From Anaerolineae bacterium (GTDB taxonomy: Bacteria; Chloroflexota; Anaerolineae; J102): a stretch of 5,262 nucleotides of DNA. The notes beneath the pieces are model-generated. The model was not told the origin of the DNA and did no database searches. It saw nothing but the letters and a program-made list of their open reading frames with translations. Below are positions 1-5,248 of the stretch, one piece after another. A program made the position numbers and the translations under genes. Position 1 is the stretch's first letter, and each line of letters opens with the position of its first letter. The stretch lies in contig JALWDV010000094.1 in the NCBI GenBank assembly GCA_027036755.1, positions 1-5,262 on the forward strand, written 5' to 3'.

Positions 1-7
1 CACGTCC

Positions 8-105
8 GCCCGGCGATGAAGTCGCCGGGCTACAGAACAGCGCCGGATAAATCCGGCTAGCCCCGCAGGGGCGCTGTTTCTAGCCGGGGGACTTCATCCC
101 CCGGC
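8..105. repeat. Compound palindromic intergenic element (REP/BIME- or MITE-like)
   Basis: This stretch of about 98 bp is built of nested dyads. The left arm 8-16 pairs perfectly with 22-30 (9 bp, loop TGAAG). The right arm 83-91 pairs perfectly with 97-105 (9 bp, loop CTTCA). The two loops are reverse complements, so the flanking hairpins are inverted copies of one design. Between them, 36-44 pairs with 70-78 (9 bp) and 28-32 pairs with 81-85. Inside that, 42-48/51-57 and 60-64/68-72 form smaller hairpins. The whole can fold as a cruciform or branched RNA on either strand. Such architecture is typical of REP/BIME or MITE-like elements dispersed between genes. Only one copy is visible here, so repetitive status is inferred. 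No ORF or transposase is present. Confidence 0.6.
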
Positions 106-183
106 GCTGGCGGCGGGCGCGAAGCGCTCCGAGCCTATAACCGGATTATTTTGTCAATGTTCATCAAAATAAGGCTTGAGATC

Positions 184-210
184 AGGTGGAGCTCCCGCCT
201 TTTGTCTTTT
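184..210 (+). terminator. Intrinsic-terminator-like hairpin upstream of pyrH
   Basis: The stem 184-189 pairs with 195-200 (6 bp including one T-G wobble) around the 5-nt loop AGCTC. It is followed directly by a T-rich run (TTTTGTCTTTT, 200-210). It ends 26 bases before the pyrH start codon. It may end an upstream transcript, for example a gene left of the window, or act as an attenuator in a pyrH leader. An alternative pairing of 171-175 (AAGGC) with 197-201 (GCCTT) would compete with the stem. I see no good promoter between it and pyrH, which leaves open how pyrH is transcribed. Confidence 0.45.
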
Positions 211-236
211 GTTGAACGCTTCTCTGAGAGTGCAAA

Positions 237-953
237 ATGTCTGAACTGAAATATCGCAGAATCCTCCTCAAACTGGGCGGCGAAGCGCTGGCCGGCCCCA
301 ATGGATTTGGGATCGATCCCGCGCAGGCCGAAGTGCTGGCCGAGAAGATCAAGGAAGTGCATGATCTCGGCGTGCAGGTGGCTATCGTCATCGGCGCGGG
401 CAATCTGTGGCGCGGCGCTCAGGGGCTGGCCCTGGGCATGGAGCGCACCACGGCGGATCACATGGGCATGTTGGCCACGGTGATGAATGCGCTGGCGCTG
501 CAGGATGCGCTGGAGCGTTCGGGCGTGGTCACCCGGGTGCAAACCGCCATCGAGATGAAGGCCATCGCCGAGCCCTACATTCGCGGCCGGGCGGTGCGGC
601 ACCTGGAAAAAGGTCGGGTGGTCATCCTGGGGGCGGGCACAGGCAATCCCTATTTCACCACCGACACCGCGGGCGCGCTGCGGGCCATGGAGATCGACGC
701 CGAGGTGCTCATCAAGGCCACCAAGGTGGATGGTGTGTACGACGGCGATCCCAAACTGGACCCCAACGCCCGGCGCTACGATCAGCTTTCCTACATCGAG
801 GCGGTGAACAAGCGCCTGAAGGTGATGGATAGCACCGCCATCACTTTGTGCATGGATAATGATCTGCCCATCATCGTTCTGAATCTGTGGCAGGAAAACG
901 CTCTGACCCGGACGGTGACGGGCGAAACAGTGGGAACGCTCATCTACAAATAG
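237..953 (+). CDS. pyrH: UMP kinase (uridylate kinase)
   Basis: PyrH phosphorylates UMP to UDP with ATP, a cytosolic step feeding all UTP, CTP and UDP-sugar synthesis. The 238-residue product matches the usual family length (about 240) and belongs to the amino-acid kinase fold, not the NMP-kinase fold. Visible family motifs are the N-terminal phosphate loop LLKLGGEAL (10-18), GFGID (23-27), IGAGNLWRG (52-60), ERTTADHMGMLATVMNALAL (69-88), the GTGNPYFTTDTAG segment (134-146) and ATKVDGVYDGDPK (161-173). The ATG at 237 is preceded by a weak GAGAG ribosome site (226-230, 6-nt spacing), and the N-terminus aligns with the family start. Compared with the commonest versions, S is G in KL(S)GEAL and the glycine triplet reads GAG, both conservative. 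A strong terminator follows, so pyrH is probably transcribed apart from frr. Confidence 0.97.
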   Translation: MSELKYRRILLKLGGEALAGPNGFGIDPAQAEVLAEKIKEVHDLGVQVAIVIGAGNLWRGAQGLALGMERTTADHMGMLATVMNALALQDALERSGVVTRVQTAIEMKAIAEPYIRGRAVRHLEKGRVVILGAGTGNPYFTTDTAGALRAMEIDAEVLIKATKVDGVYDGDPKLDPNARRYDQLSYIEAVNKRLKVMDSTAITLCMDNDLPIIVLNLWQENALTRTVTGETVGTLIYK

Positions 954-967
954 CCCCGAGCAAACTG

Positions 968-1007
968 ACAGGCCGAGTGGATTATCCATTCGGCTTGTTT
1001 TTTATTT
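968..1007 (+). terminator. Strong Rho-independent terminator after pyrH
   Basis: The stem 972-980 pairs with 986-994 (9 bp, one G-T wobble). It can close further at 981/985 and extend outward over 968-971/995-998, giving a hairpin of about 13 bp with a tiny loop. The 3' arm runs into TTTTTTATTTT (998-1008). It begins 15 bases after the pyrH stop codon. It is the clearest regulatory signal in the window and separates pyrH from frr-uppS-cdsA. Confidence 0.85.
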
Positions 1008-1028
1008 TCGCGGCTCCTCTTGTAAAAT
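1000..1028 (+). promoter_or_regulatory. Possible frr promoter (-10 TAAAAT)
   Basis: TAAAAT at 1023-1028 resembles a sigma-70-type -10 box. The only -35 candidate at 17-nt spacing is TTTTAT (1000-1005), which is poor and lies in the terminator T tract. Support comes from position, since a promoter is expected between the pyrH terminator and frr. The near-identical string TAAAATGnAACG also occurs in the other intergenic region at 4973-4984. Transcription would start near 1035, leaving a leader of about 170 nt. Confidence 0.35.
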
Positions 1029-1034
1029 GAAACG

Positions 1035-1191
1035 CGACGCTGCAATGGTTCGTCCGCTTTTCGCCCGCAGCGAGGCGGTTCGGGCGGACGACTGCACGCC
1101 GCCACGCCGCATCCTTGCGAAAGGTCGTTCGACGCGGTCAGGGTTCATCGCAGGTGCACTCGCATCTTGCAGGCCCTTGCATCTGATTCTC
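1035..1191 (+). other. Structured GC-rich leader upstream of frr, no recognised riboswitch
   Basis: The stretch between the putative -10 box and the frr ribosome site has mutually exclusive pairings. Segment 1050-1057 pairs with 1084-1091 (8 bp), while 1063-1067 can pair with 1081-1085, and 1038-1043 can pair with 1067-1072. The second half (about 1150-1186) is rich in TGCA repeats. I recognise no known riboswitch, T-box or ribosomal-protein leader here. In-frame codons run back from frr to an ATG at 1167, but that start has no ribosome site and adds non-family sequence. The region is best read as untranslated. Confidence 0.35.
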
Positions 1192-1198
1192 AAAGGAG
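1192..1198 (+). promoter_or_regulatory. Shine-Dalgarno site of frr
   Basis: AAAGGAG is the best ribosome binding site in the window. It lies 7 nt before the ATG at 1206 and 4 nt before the ATG at 1203. This favours 1206 as the start and argues against the upstream ATG at 1167. Confidence 0.8.
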
Positions 1199-1205
1199 TG
1201 CAATG

Positions 1206-1775
1206 ATGAGTAACGAAGTTCTCAATGAAGTCAAAGAAGATGCTCAAGAACGCATGGAGGGCGCTGTCAAGGCGCTGGTTTATGATCTGGCCGCTATTCG
1301 CACCGGACGGGCCTCGCCCGCGCTGCTGGATCATGTGAAGGTCGATTATTACGGCACGGCCACGGCCATCAATCAACTGGCGGTGATCACTGTGCCGGAG
1401 CCCCGCACCATCGCCATCCGCCCCTTCAGTCCCGGCGATATCCGCACCATCGAGAAAGCCATTCTCAATTCCGATCTGGGGATCAATCCCTCCAACGACG
1501 GCAAAATCATCCGCCTCAACATCCCGCAGCTCACCGAGGAGCGACGCCGGGATCTGGCCAGGCAGGTCAAGCGCCGGGTGGAGGAGGCGCGGGTGGCCAT
1601 CCGTAATGTACGCCGCGACGCCATCTCCGATTTGCGCGATTTCGAGAAGGAGAGCATGATCACCGAGGATGATTTGCGTTATGGCATGGATGAAATACAG
1701 AAGCTGACCGATAAATACGTGGATCGGGTGGACAAGATCGGCGAAGAGAAAATCAGCGAGATCATGGAAGTCTAG
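1206..1775 (+). CDS. frr: Ribosome recycling factor (RRF)
   Basis: RRF acts with EF-G in the cytosol to split post-termination ribosomes from mRNA. The product has 189 residues, close to the usual 185. Recognisable features are the helix-1 signature IRTGRASPALLD (31-42), the compact beta/alpha domain with PEPRTIAIRPFSPGDI (64-79) and ILNSDLGINPSNDG (86-99), the stretch RLNIPQLTEERR (103-114), and the long basic helix KRRVEEARVAIRNVRRDA (122-139). The start ATG at 1206 follows AAAGGAG by 7 nt and gives the family N-terminus MSNEV. An adjacent ATG at 1203 would add one Met. The gene ends in TAG, and the uppS ribosome site overlaps that stop, so frr and uppS are very likely translated from one message. 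Frr probably leads the frr-uppS-cdsA operon. Confidence 0.95.
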   Translation: MSNEVLNEVKEDAQERMEGAVKALVYDLAAIRTGRASPALLDHVKVDYYGTATAINQLAVITVPEPRTIAIRPFSPGDIRTIEKAILNSDLGINPSNDGKIIRLNIPQLTEERRRDLARQVKRRVEEARVAIRNVRRDAISDLRDFEKESMITEDDLRYGMDEIQKLTDKYVDRVDKIGEEKISEIMEV

Positions 1776-1784
1776 AGGCCCGAT

Positions 1785-2543
1785 ATGCCAGGTTTATTCA
1801 GTCGCACGCCCAAGGAAGCCGACGCCACTTACGATGCTTCCGGCATCATCCCGGTGCATGTGGGCATCATCATGGATGGCAACGGGCGCTGGGCCCGGGC
1901 CAGGGGGATGCCCCGGGCCGCAGGCCACCGCGCGGGCACCAAAAACATCCGCCGGGTGCTCATCGAGGCGGTGGAAATAGGCATCAAGGCGCTGACGGTG
2001 TACGCTTTTAGCACCGAGAACTGGGCCCGCCCCAAGGACGAGGTCAATCATCTGATGCGGCTCATCAGCCAGGGCATTCAAGATGAGTTGGACGAACTGG
2101 ACGCCCGGGGCGTGCGCATCCTGCACAGCGGGCGTCTGGCTGGCGTGTCGCCCTCGCTGCAGGAGGAGATTCGAGGGGCGGTGGCCCGCACCAAGGATAA
2201 TGACGTCATCACCCTCAACGTGGCGTTCAATTACGGCGGGCGAGCGGAGATCGTGGACGCGATTAAGGCCATCATGCGGGCGGGCGTCTCGCCCGAGGAT
2301 GTGACCGAGGAGCTGGTGAGCCAACATCTCTACGCGTCCGATCTGCCCGATCCCGATCTCATTATCCGCACCGGCGGCGAGTTCCGGCTCTCCAATTTCC
2401 TTATCTGGCAGGCGGCCTACGCCGAATTTTACTCCACGCCCACTTACTGGCCCGATTTCGACGAGGCTGAATTGCGCAAGGCTGTGGCGGTGTTCCAGCA
2501 TCGGGACCGGCGTTTCGGCAAGATCAAAGACGCCGAGAGGTAA
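1785..2543 (+). CDS. uppS: Isoprenyl transferase, probable undecaprenyl diphosphate synthase
   Basis: This cis-prenyltransferase adds isopentenyl units to farnesyl diphosphate to make the C55 carrier for peptidoglycan and other wall polymers, working at the inner face of the membrane. The 252-residue protein carries the complete family set: HVGIIMDGNGRWA (25-37) with catalytic Asp31, GHRAGTKN (47-54), YAFSTENWARP (73-83), LNVAFNYGGRAE (144-155), DPDLIIRTGGEFRLSNF (189-205) with Arg195 and Arg201, and YAEFY with Glu214, then WPDF (222-225). It starts at 1785, 9 bases after the frr stop, with AGAGG (1774-1778) as ribosome site overlapping that stop. Residues 1-22 are a variable lead-in. The exact chain length of the product cannot be read from sequence, so C55 is an inference from family and operon. 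Confidence 0.95.
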   Translation: MPGLFSRTPKEADATYDASGIIPVHVGIIMDGNGRWARARGMPRAAGHRAGTKNIRRVLIEAVEIGIKALTVYAFSTENWARPKDEVNHLMRLISQGIQDELDELDARGVRILHSGRLAGVSPSLQEEIRGAVARTKDNDVITLNVAFNYGGRAEIVDAIKAIMRAGVSPEDVTEELVSQHLYASDLPDPDLIIRTGGEFRLSNFLIWQAAYAEFYSTPTYWPDFDEAELRKAVAVFQHRDRRFGKIKDAER

Positions 2544-2546
2544 GTC

Positions 2547-3344
2547 ATGCTCAAGCAGCGCGTCATCTCCGCTGTCATCCTCATCCCCCTCGTTTTCCTT
2601 TTGGCCTGGCTGGGAGGCTGGTGGTTTACCGCTGCTGTGGCGCTGTTTGCCGGCGTCACAGCCTGGGAGCTTTTCAGGATGGTGGGATTGAACGCGTTCG
2701 CCCGGCCAGTGATGTGGCTGGGCGTCCCTGTGGCCGGGCTGTTGGTGCTGGAAGGCGGCCTCCCGCAGGATCCCATCCGCCTGCAGGCTCTCCTGACGAT
2801 TGTCATCCTCATCGGATTAGCCGCGGCCTTGTTTCTCAATCGCCCCAACGCGCCCACCGATCTGCTCATCACCCTGGGCGGCGCGTTTTACCTGGGCATG
2901 ACGCTGCGTTTTCTGCCCCTGTTGCGCGAGCGGCAGGACGGACTGATGTGGCTGCTGGTGACTGCGGTCACCGTGTGGGTGATGGATTCAGGCGCTTATT
3001 TCACGGGGCTATCTGTTGGCAAGCATAAATTATGGCCCCGCATCAGCCCCAAGAAAACCTGGGAGGGGTTTGTGGGAGGATTGGTCACCGGGGCCATGGC
3101 GGCGGCGCTGATGGCGCAATTCTGGCTGCCTACCATCACGTGGCGGGAGGGTGCGCTTTTGGGATTGGCGATCAGTCTGGTCGGGCCGCTGGGCGATCTC
3201 AGCGAATCGCTGTTCAAACGTCAGGCGGGCGTCAAGGATTCCTCCAATCTCATCCCCGGTCATGGCGGCTTTTTCGATCGCGTCGATTCCTTTATCTTCG
3301 CTGCGCCCGTGGTTTTTCTCATTGCTCAATTTGCTGGCTGGTAG
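2547..3344 (+). CDS. cdsA: Phosphatidate cytidylyltransferase (CDP-diglyceride synthase)
   Basis: CdsA converts phosphatidic acid and CTP into CDP-diacylglycerol, the branch-point precursor of membrane phospholipids. The 265-residue protein is a multi-pass membrane enzyme. Hydrophobic segments lie near residues 7-45, 54-70, 79-97, 105-125, 133-153, 175-195, 202-215 and 248-264. The family signature spans 221-247: it starts SLFKR, includes KDSSNLIPGHGGFFDR (230-245) and ends at Asp247. Upstream conserved parts are VMDSGAY (145-151), GKHKLWPRISPKKTWEG (158-174) and GDLSES (216-221). The ATG at 2547 is 3 bases past the uppS stop, with GAGAGG (2535-2540) inside the uppS 3' end, which suggests translational coupling. 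In many bacteria dxr and an S2P protease follow, but here they do not. The gene instead meets a convergent CHAT gene and shares its last 26 bases with it. Confidence 0.95.
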   Translation: MLKQRVISAVILIPLVFLLAWLGGWWFTAAVALFAGVTAWELFRMVGLNAFARPVMWLGVPVAGLLVLEGGLPQDPIRLQALLTIVILIGLAAALFLNRPNAPTDLLITLGGAFYLGMTLRFLPLLRERQDGLMWLLVTAVTVWVMDSGAYFTGLSVGKHKLWPRISPKKTWEGFVGGLVTGAMAAALMAQFWLPTITWREGALLGLAISLVGPLGDLSESLFKRQAGVKDSSNLIPGHGGFFDRVDSFIFAAPVVFLIAQFAGW

Positions 3345-4929
3345 GCGCTTCCAACAATTCCTGCAATTTCAGAATGCGTTCGTTTAGTTTGAAGATCGTA
3401 TTTTTGAGATCGTAGGAGATGTAAGCGCCCGCAGCTTCCAGCGCTTCTTTTTCGCGATTTTTGTCGGCCAGTTGCTTGCGCAGGGCGCGCAATTCCTCGC
3501 AGGCCTCATAGCTGCGCCAGGCCAGCACATCTTGCAGCTCGTCCATCTCTCTTTCGAGATCGTCGCGGTTCTTTTCATAGCGGTGCAGACGCCAAGCGCT
3601 CTTTTCGTCGAGCGCGCCCCGGGATTTGAGCTCATCGATCTGGAACATCACTCGCTGTAATCGGCTTTTGAGCAGGGGCTGTCGGGCGTCGAGCGCTTCG
3701 ATATCCAGGTTGCGATAGCGATAGAGGAGATGCCCGGAGGGTTTGGGCGGTTTTTCGCAGGGCGCGTCCGCTGTTTCGCCGTCAGCGGCTTTTTTCCCTT
3801 TTGTCAGCTCGAAGATGACGCCATCGCGGGAGCGCAGATAGAGGGTGGGGGTGGCGAATCCGCGATCATCGGGGAAGGCGAGCAGACAGGCGTTTCGGGC
3901 CAGGGTGACGGCAATATCGACATGCCCGGCCCACTTGCCCGACGTGAGGCGCTTGTAAAAAATCTCGCCGAAGAGCGCGGCGACATCATCCCGGATGGCG
4001 TATTGCATGGCCGCCACCGCGGGGACGCCTGCGCGCAGCGCCGCGGGAATCACGCCCCAAAATCCCTGCTGCGCGACCCCGGGCCCCACCTCGCCTGTGT
4101 GACAGGCGTTGAGAACGACCAGCTTCAGGCCTCGATAGTTGCCCAGCAGGGATTGCAGATCGGTGTCGGGAACCCAATCTTCGTCCTCTTCCGCAGGCAG
4201 ATCATCAGCGCTGTTGAAGCGTAGGCTGCCGCGCACCGCACCCGTTTCATCCTGCTCGAACTGCGCGTGTCCGATGAAGTGCAGGATGGCGTAATCTTTT
4301 TCGGCCAGCGCGTCATCCAGGGCTTGCAGGGGCGTTTTGCCTTTGAGAACGTCGTACGGAACGCCCGCTTTATCCAACGAGGCGCTGATGGCCTTCTCCT
4401 CGGCGTCGGTATCCAGGCCCGAGGCCCGGGGGATGACGATGAGCACCCGTGGCAGCCCTTCCACCGTCAGCGACTTGATGTCGCCGTAATCCATGTCGAG
4501 AATCTGCCGCGTGACCAGGGTGTTGATCTGCGTGGCCAGGAACGCCCCGCGCCAGTGCATCATCTCCCAGGGCAGCCTCGCCACTTCGATGGCGGCTTCG
4601 TCGATGTTGAGACGCAAGCGGAGCGCTTTCTCTTCGTTGGCCTGCACCTGCTGCGACCATACGGCCAGGAATAAATCCCGTATCTGCTCCCGGAACAAAG
4701 CCCGAAACAGCGCATCGCCCACCGCCTGAAACAATGCGGCGTCGGTGGTAAAGGGCTCCTCCCGTATCTGGAGCAATTTCTCCTGAAAGCCGTCGTCGAA
4801 TAGAGCGTCAGCATCCAACTGGCCTTTGGCCAGGCCGCTGTCGGGCGTTTGCGCGGTGACGGTGAATTCGTCGCCCGCCTTGAAAATGCGGATGTCGAGA
4901 TCGATGATGTTGGGGGAATGCTCGGGCAT
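3319..4929 (-). CDS. CHAT-domain caspase-like protein with helical C-terminal extension
   Basis: CHAT proteins are cysteine peptidases of the caspase/separase clan and often act as effectors in bacterial immunity or cell death. The 536-residue product has four parts. Residues 1-150 are an alpha/beta lead-in with the CHAT-associated ARLPWEMMHWRGAFLATQ (117-134). Residues about 155-375 are the CHAT core, with strand LPRVLIVIPRA (159-169), AILHFIGHAQF (214-224) carrying probable catalytic His221, VVLNACHTGEVG (271-282) carrying probable nucleophile Cys276, the substrate-pocket region GVIPAALRAGVPAVAAMQYAI (starting at 292) and FYKRLTSGK (324-332). Residues 377-398 are a Lys/Pro/Glu linker. Residues 399-536 are charged, heptad-rich helix, probably coiled coil. 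No signal peptide or membrane segment is seen, so it is likely cytosolic. The start at 4929 has a weak AAGAG site (4935-4939, 5-nt spacing). Composition looks like that of its neighbours. Substrate and partner are unknown, and no gasdermin, TPR or CRISPR gene is in the window. Confidence 0.88.
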   Translation of the reverse strand: MPEHSPNIIDLDIRIFKAGDEFTVTAQTPDSGLAKGQLDADALFDDGFQEKLLQIREEPFTTDAALFQAVGDALFRALFREQIRDLFLAVWSQQVQANEEKALRLRLNIDEAAIEVARLPWEMMHWRGAFLATQINTLVTRQILDMDYGDIKSLTVEGLPRVLIVIPRASGLDTDAEEKAISASLDKAGVPYDVLKGKTPLQALDDALAEKDYAILHFIGHAQFEQDETGAVRGSLRFNSADDLPAEEDEDWVPDTDLQSLLGNYRGLKLVVLNACHTGEVGPGVAQQGFWGVIPAALRAGVPAVAAMQYAIRDDVAALFGEIFYKRLTSGKWAGHVDIAVTLARNACLLAFPDDRGFATPTLYLRSRDGVIFELTKGKKAADGETADAPCEKPPKPSGHLLYRYRNLDIEALDARQPLLKSRLQRVMFQIDELKSRGALDEKSAWRLHRYEKNRDDLEREMDELQDVLAWRSYEACEELRALRKQLADKNREKEALEAAGAYISYDLKNTIFKLNERILKLQELLEAPTSQQIEQ

Positions 4930-4946
4930 GGCTGCTCTTGGGGGAA

Positions 4947-4976
4947 TTGTGAGCGTCGTGGAACGGGCTGTATAAA
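4947..4976 (+). promoter_or_regulatory. Candidate sigma-70-type promoter facing right
   Basis: TTGTGA (4947-4952) and TATAAA (4971-4976) are separated by 18 nt, a reasonable -35/-10 pair on the + strand. It sits just behind the CHAT start codon and points away from it. The downstream string TAAAATGTAACG (4973-4984) matches 11 of 12 positions with the element before frr. No + strand gene starts in the remaining 280 bases, so a real transcript would be an RNA or the leader of a gene beyond the edge. For the - strand CHAT gene the best -10-like match is TACAAT (complement of 5053-5058), with no convincing -35. Confidence 0.3.
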
Positions 4977-5162
4977 ATGTAACGAACCGGGCGCAGCGGC
5001 CTCGTCGGCGCCCGGCATGAGACCTCGAAGGTCTGAGGGATGCGCGCCAGAACCGCAGTTCAATTGTACAAGAATTTGGGCGTAACGGCTAGAGGCTGTT
5101 ATGCGCTTTGGCCGTAATTACCAAGATCCAGCAATTCCAAATTTAGAATCCGTAAGCGGAAA

Positions 5163-5195
5163 GGAGGCGGTTTCACCCCTCCCGGCCTCCCTTTT
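5163..5195 (+). terminator. Weak terminator-like hairpin
   Basis: GGAGGC (5163-5168) pairs perfectly with GCCTCC (5185-5190), and AAA (5160-5162) can pair with TTT after a one-base bulge. The T run is only four long (5192-5195) and the loop is large, so this is a poor intrinsic terminator. It would be a plausible end for a transcript begun near 4983. The - strand has no comparable T tract. Confidence 0.2.
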
Positions 5196-5208
5196 GCCCC
5201 CACCCCGA

Positions 5209-5248
5209 CCCTCCCCCGATACTCGCAGCGCTCGTGTTCGGGGGAGGG
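5209..5248. repeat. Inverted repeat in pyrimidine-rich intergenic DNA at the window edge
   Basis: The arm 5209-5219 (CCCTCCCCCGA) is a perfect 11-bp inverted match of 5238-5248. The interior (5220-5237) continues as an imperfect stem around AGCGC. It is preceded by the C-rich string GCCCCCACCCCGACC (5196-5210). This style, C-rich lead plus a G/C-rich palindrome, looks like a dispersed intergenic element. The element may continue past the edge, and no second copy is visible. Confidence 0.5.

Noticed and set aside
212..238. TTGAAC and CAAAAT as a pyrH promoter
   Set aside because: The spacing is only 15 nt and transcription would begin inside the pyrH coding region.
135..989. A 284-codon open frame on the - strand opposite pyrH
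   Set aside because: It is the antisense shadow of pyrH in GC-rich DNA. The sequence is rich in His, Gly and Arg, has no family-like motif and runs through the pyrH terminator.
1035..1191. tRNA or known riboswitch in the frr leader
   Set aside because: GTTCG-like strings occur, but no cloverleaf or conserved riboswitch core could be assembled.
1167..1205. Upstream ATG as the start of frr
   Set aside because: It would add 13 residues unlike the family N-terminus and place the strong AAAGGAG site inside the coding region.
1002..1376. A 124-codon open frame on the - strand across the pyrH-frr gap
   Set aside because: Half lies inside frr and it ends in the terminator T tract. The sequence shows no domain and is explained by low stop-codon density.
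1794..2501. A 235-codon open frame on the - strand opposite uppS
   Set aside because: It is an antisense shadow lying wholly inside a gene with all uppS motifs, and its composition is not protein-like.
3730..4224. A 164-codon open frame on the + strand opposite the CHAT gene
   Set aside because: It lies antisense to the CHAT core and linker, has no ribosome site or recognisable domain, and the - strand frame carries the catalytic motifs.
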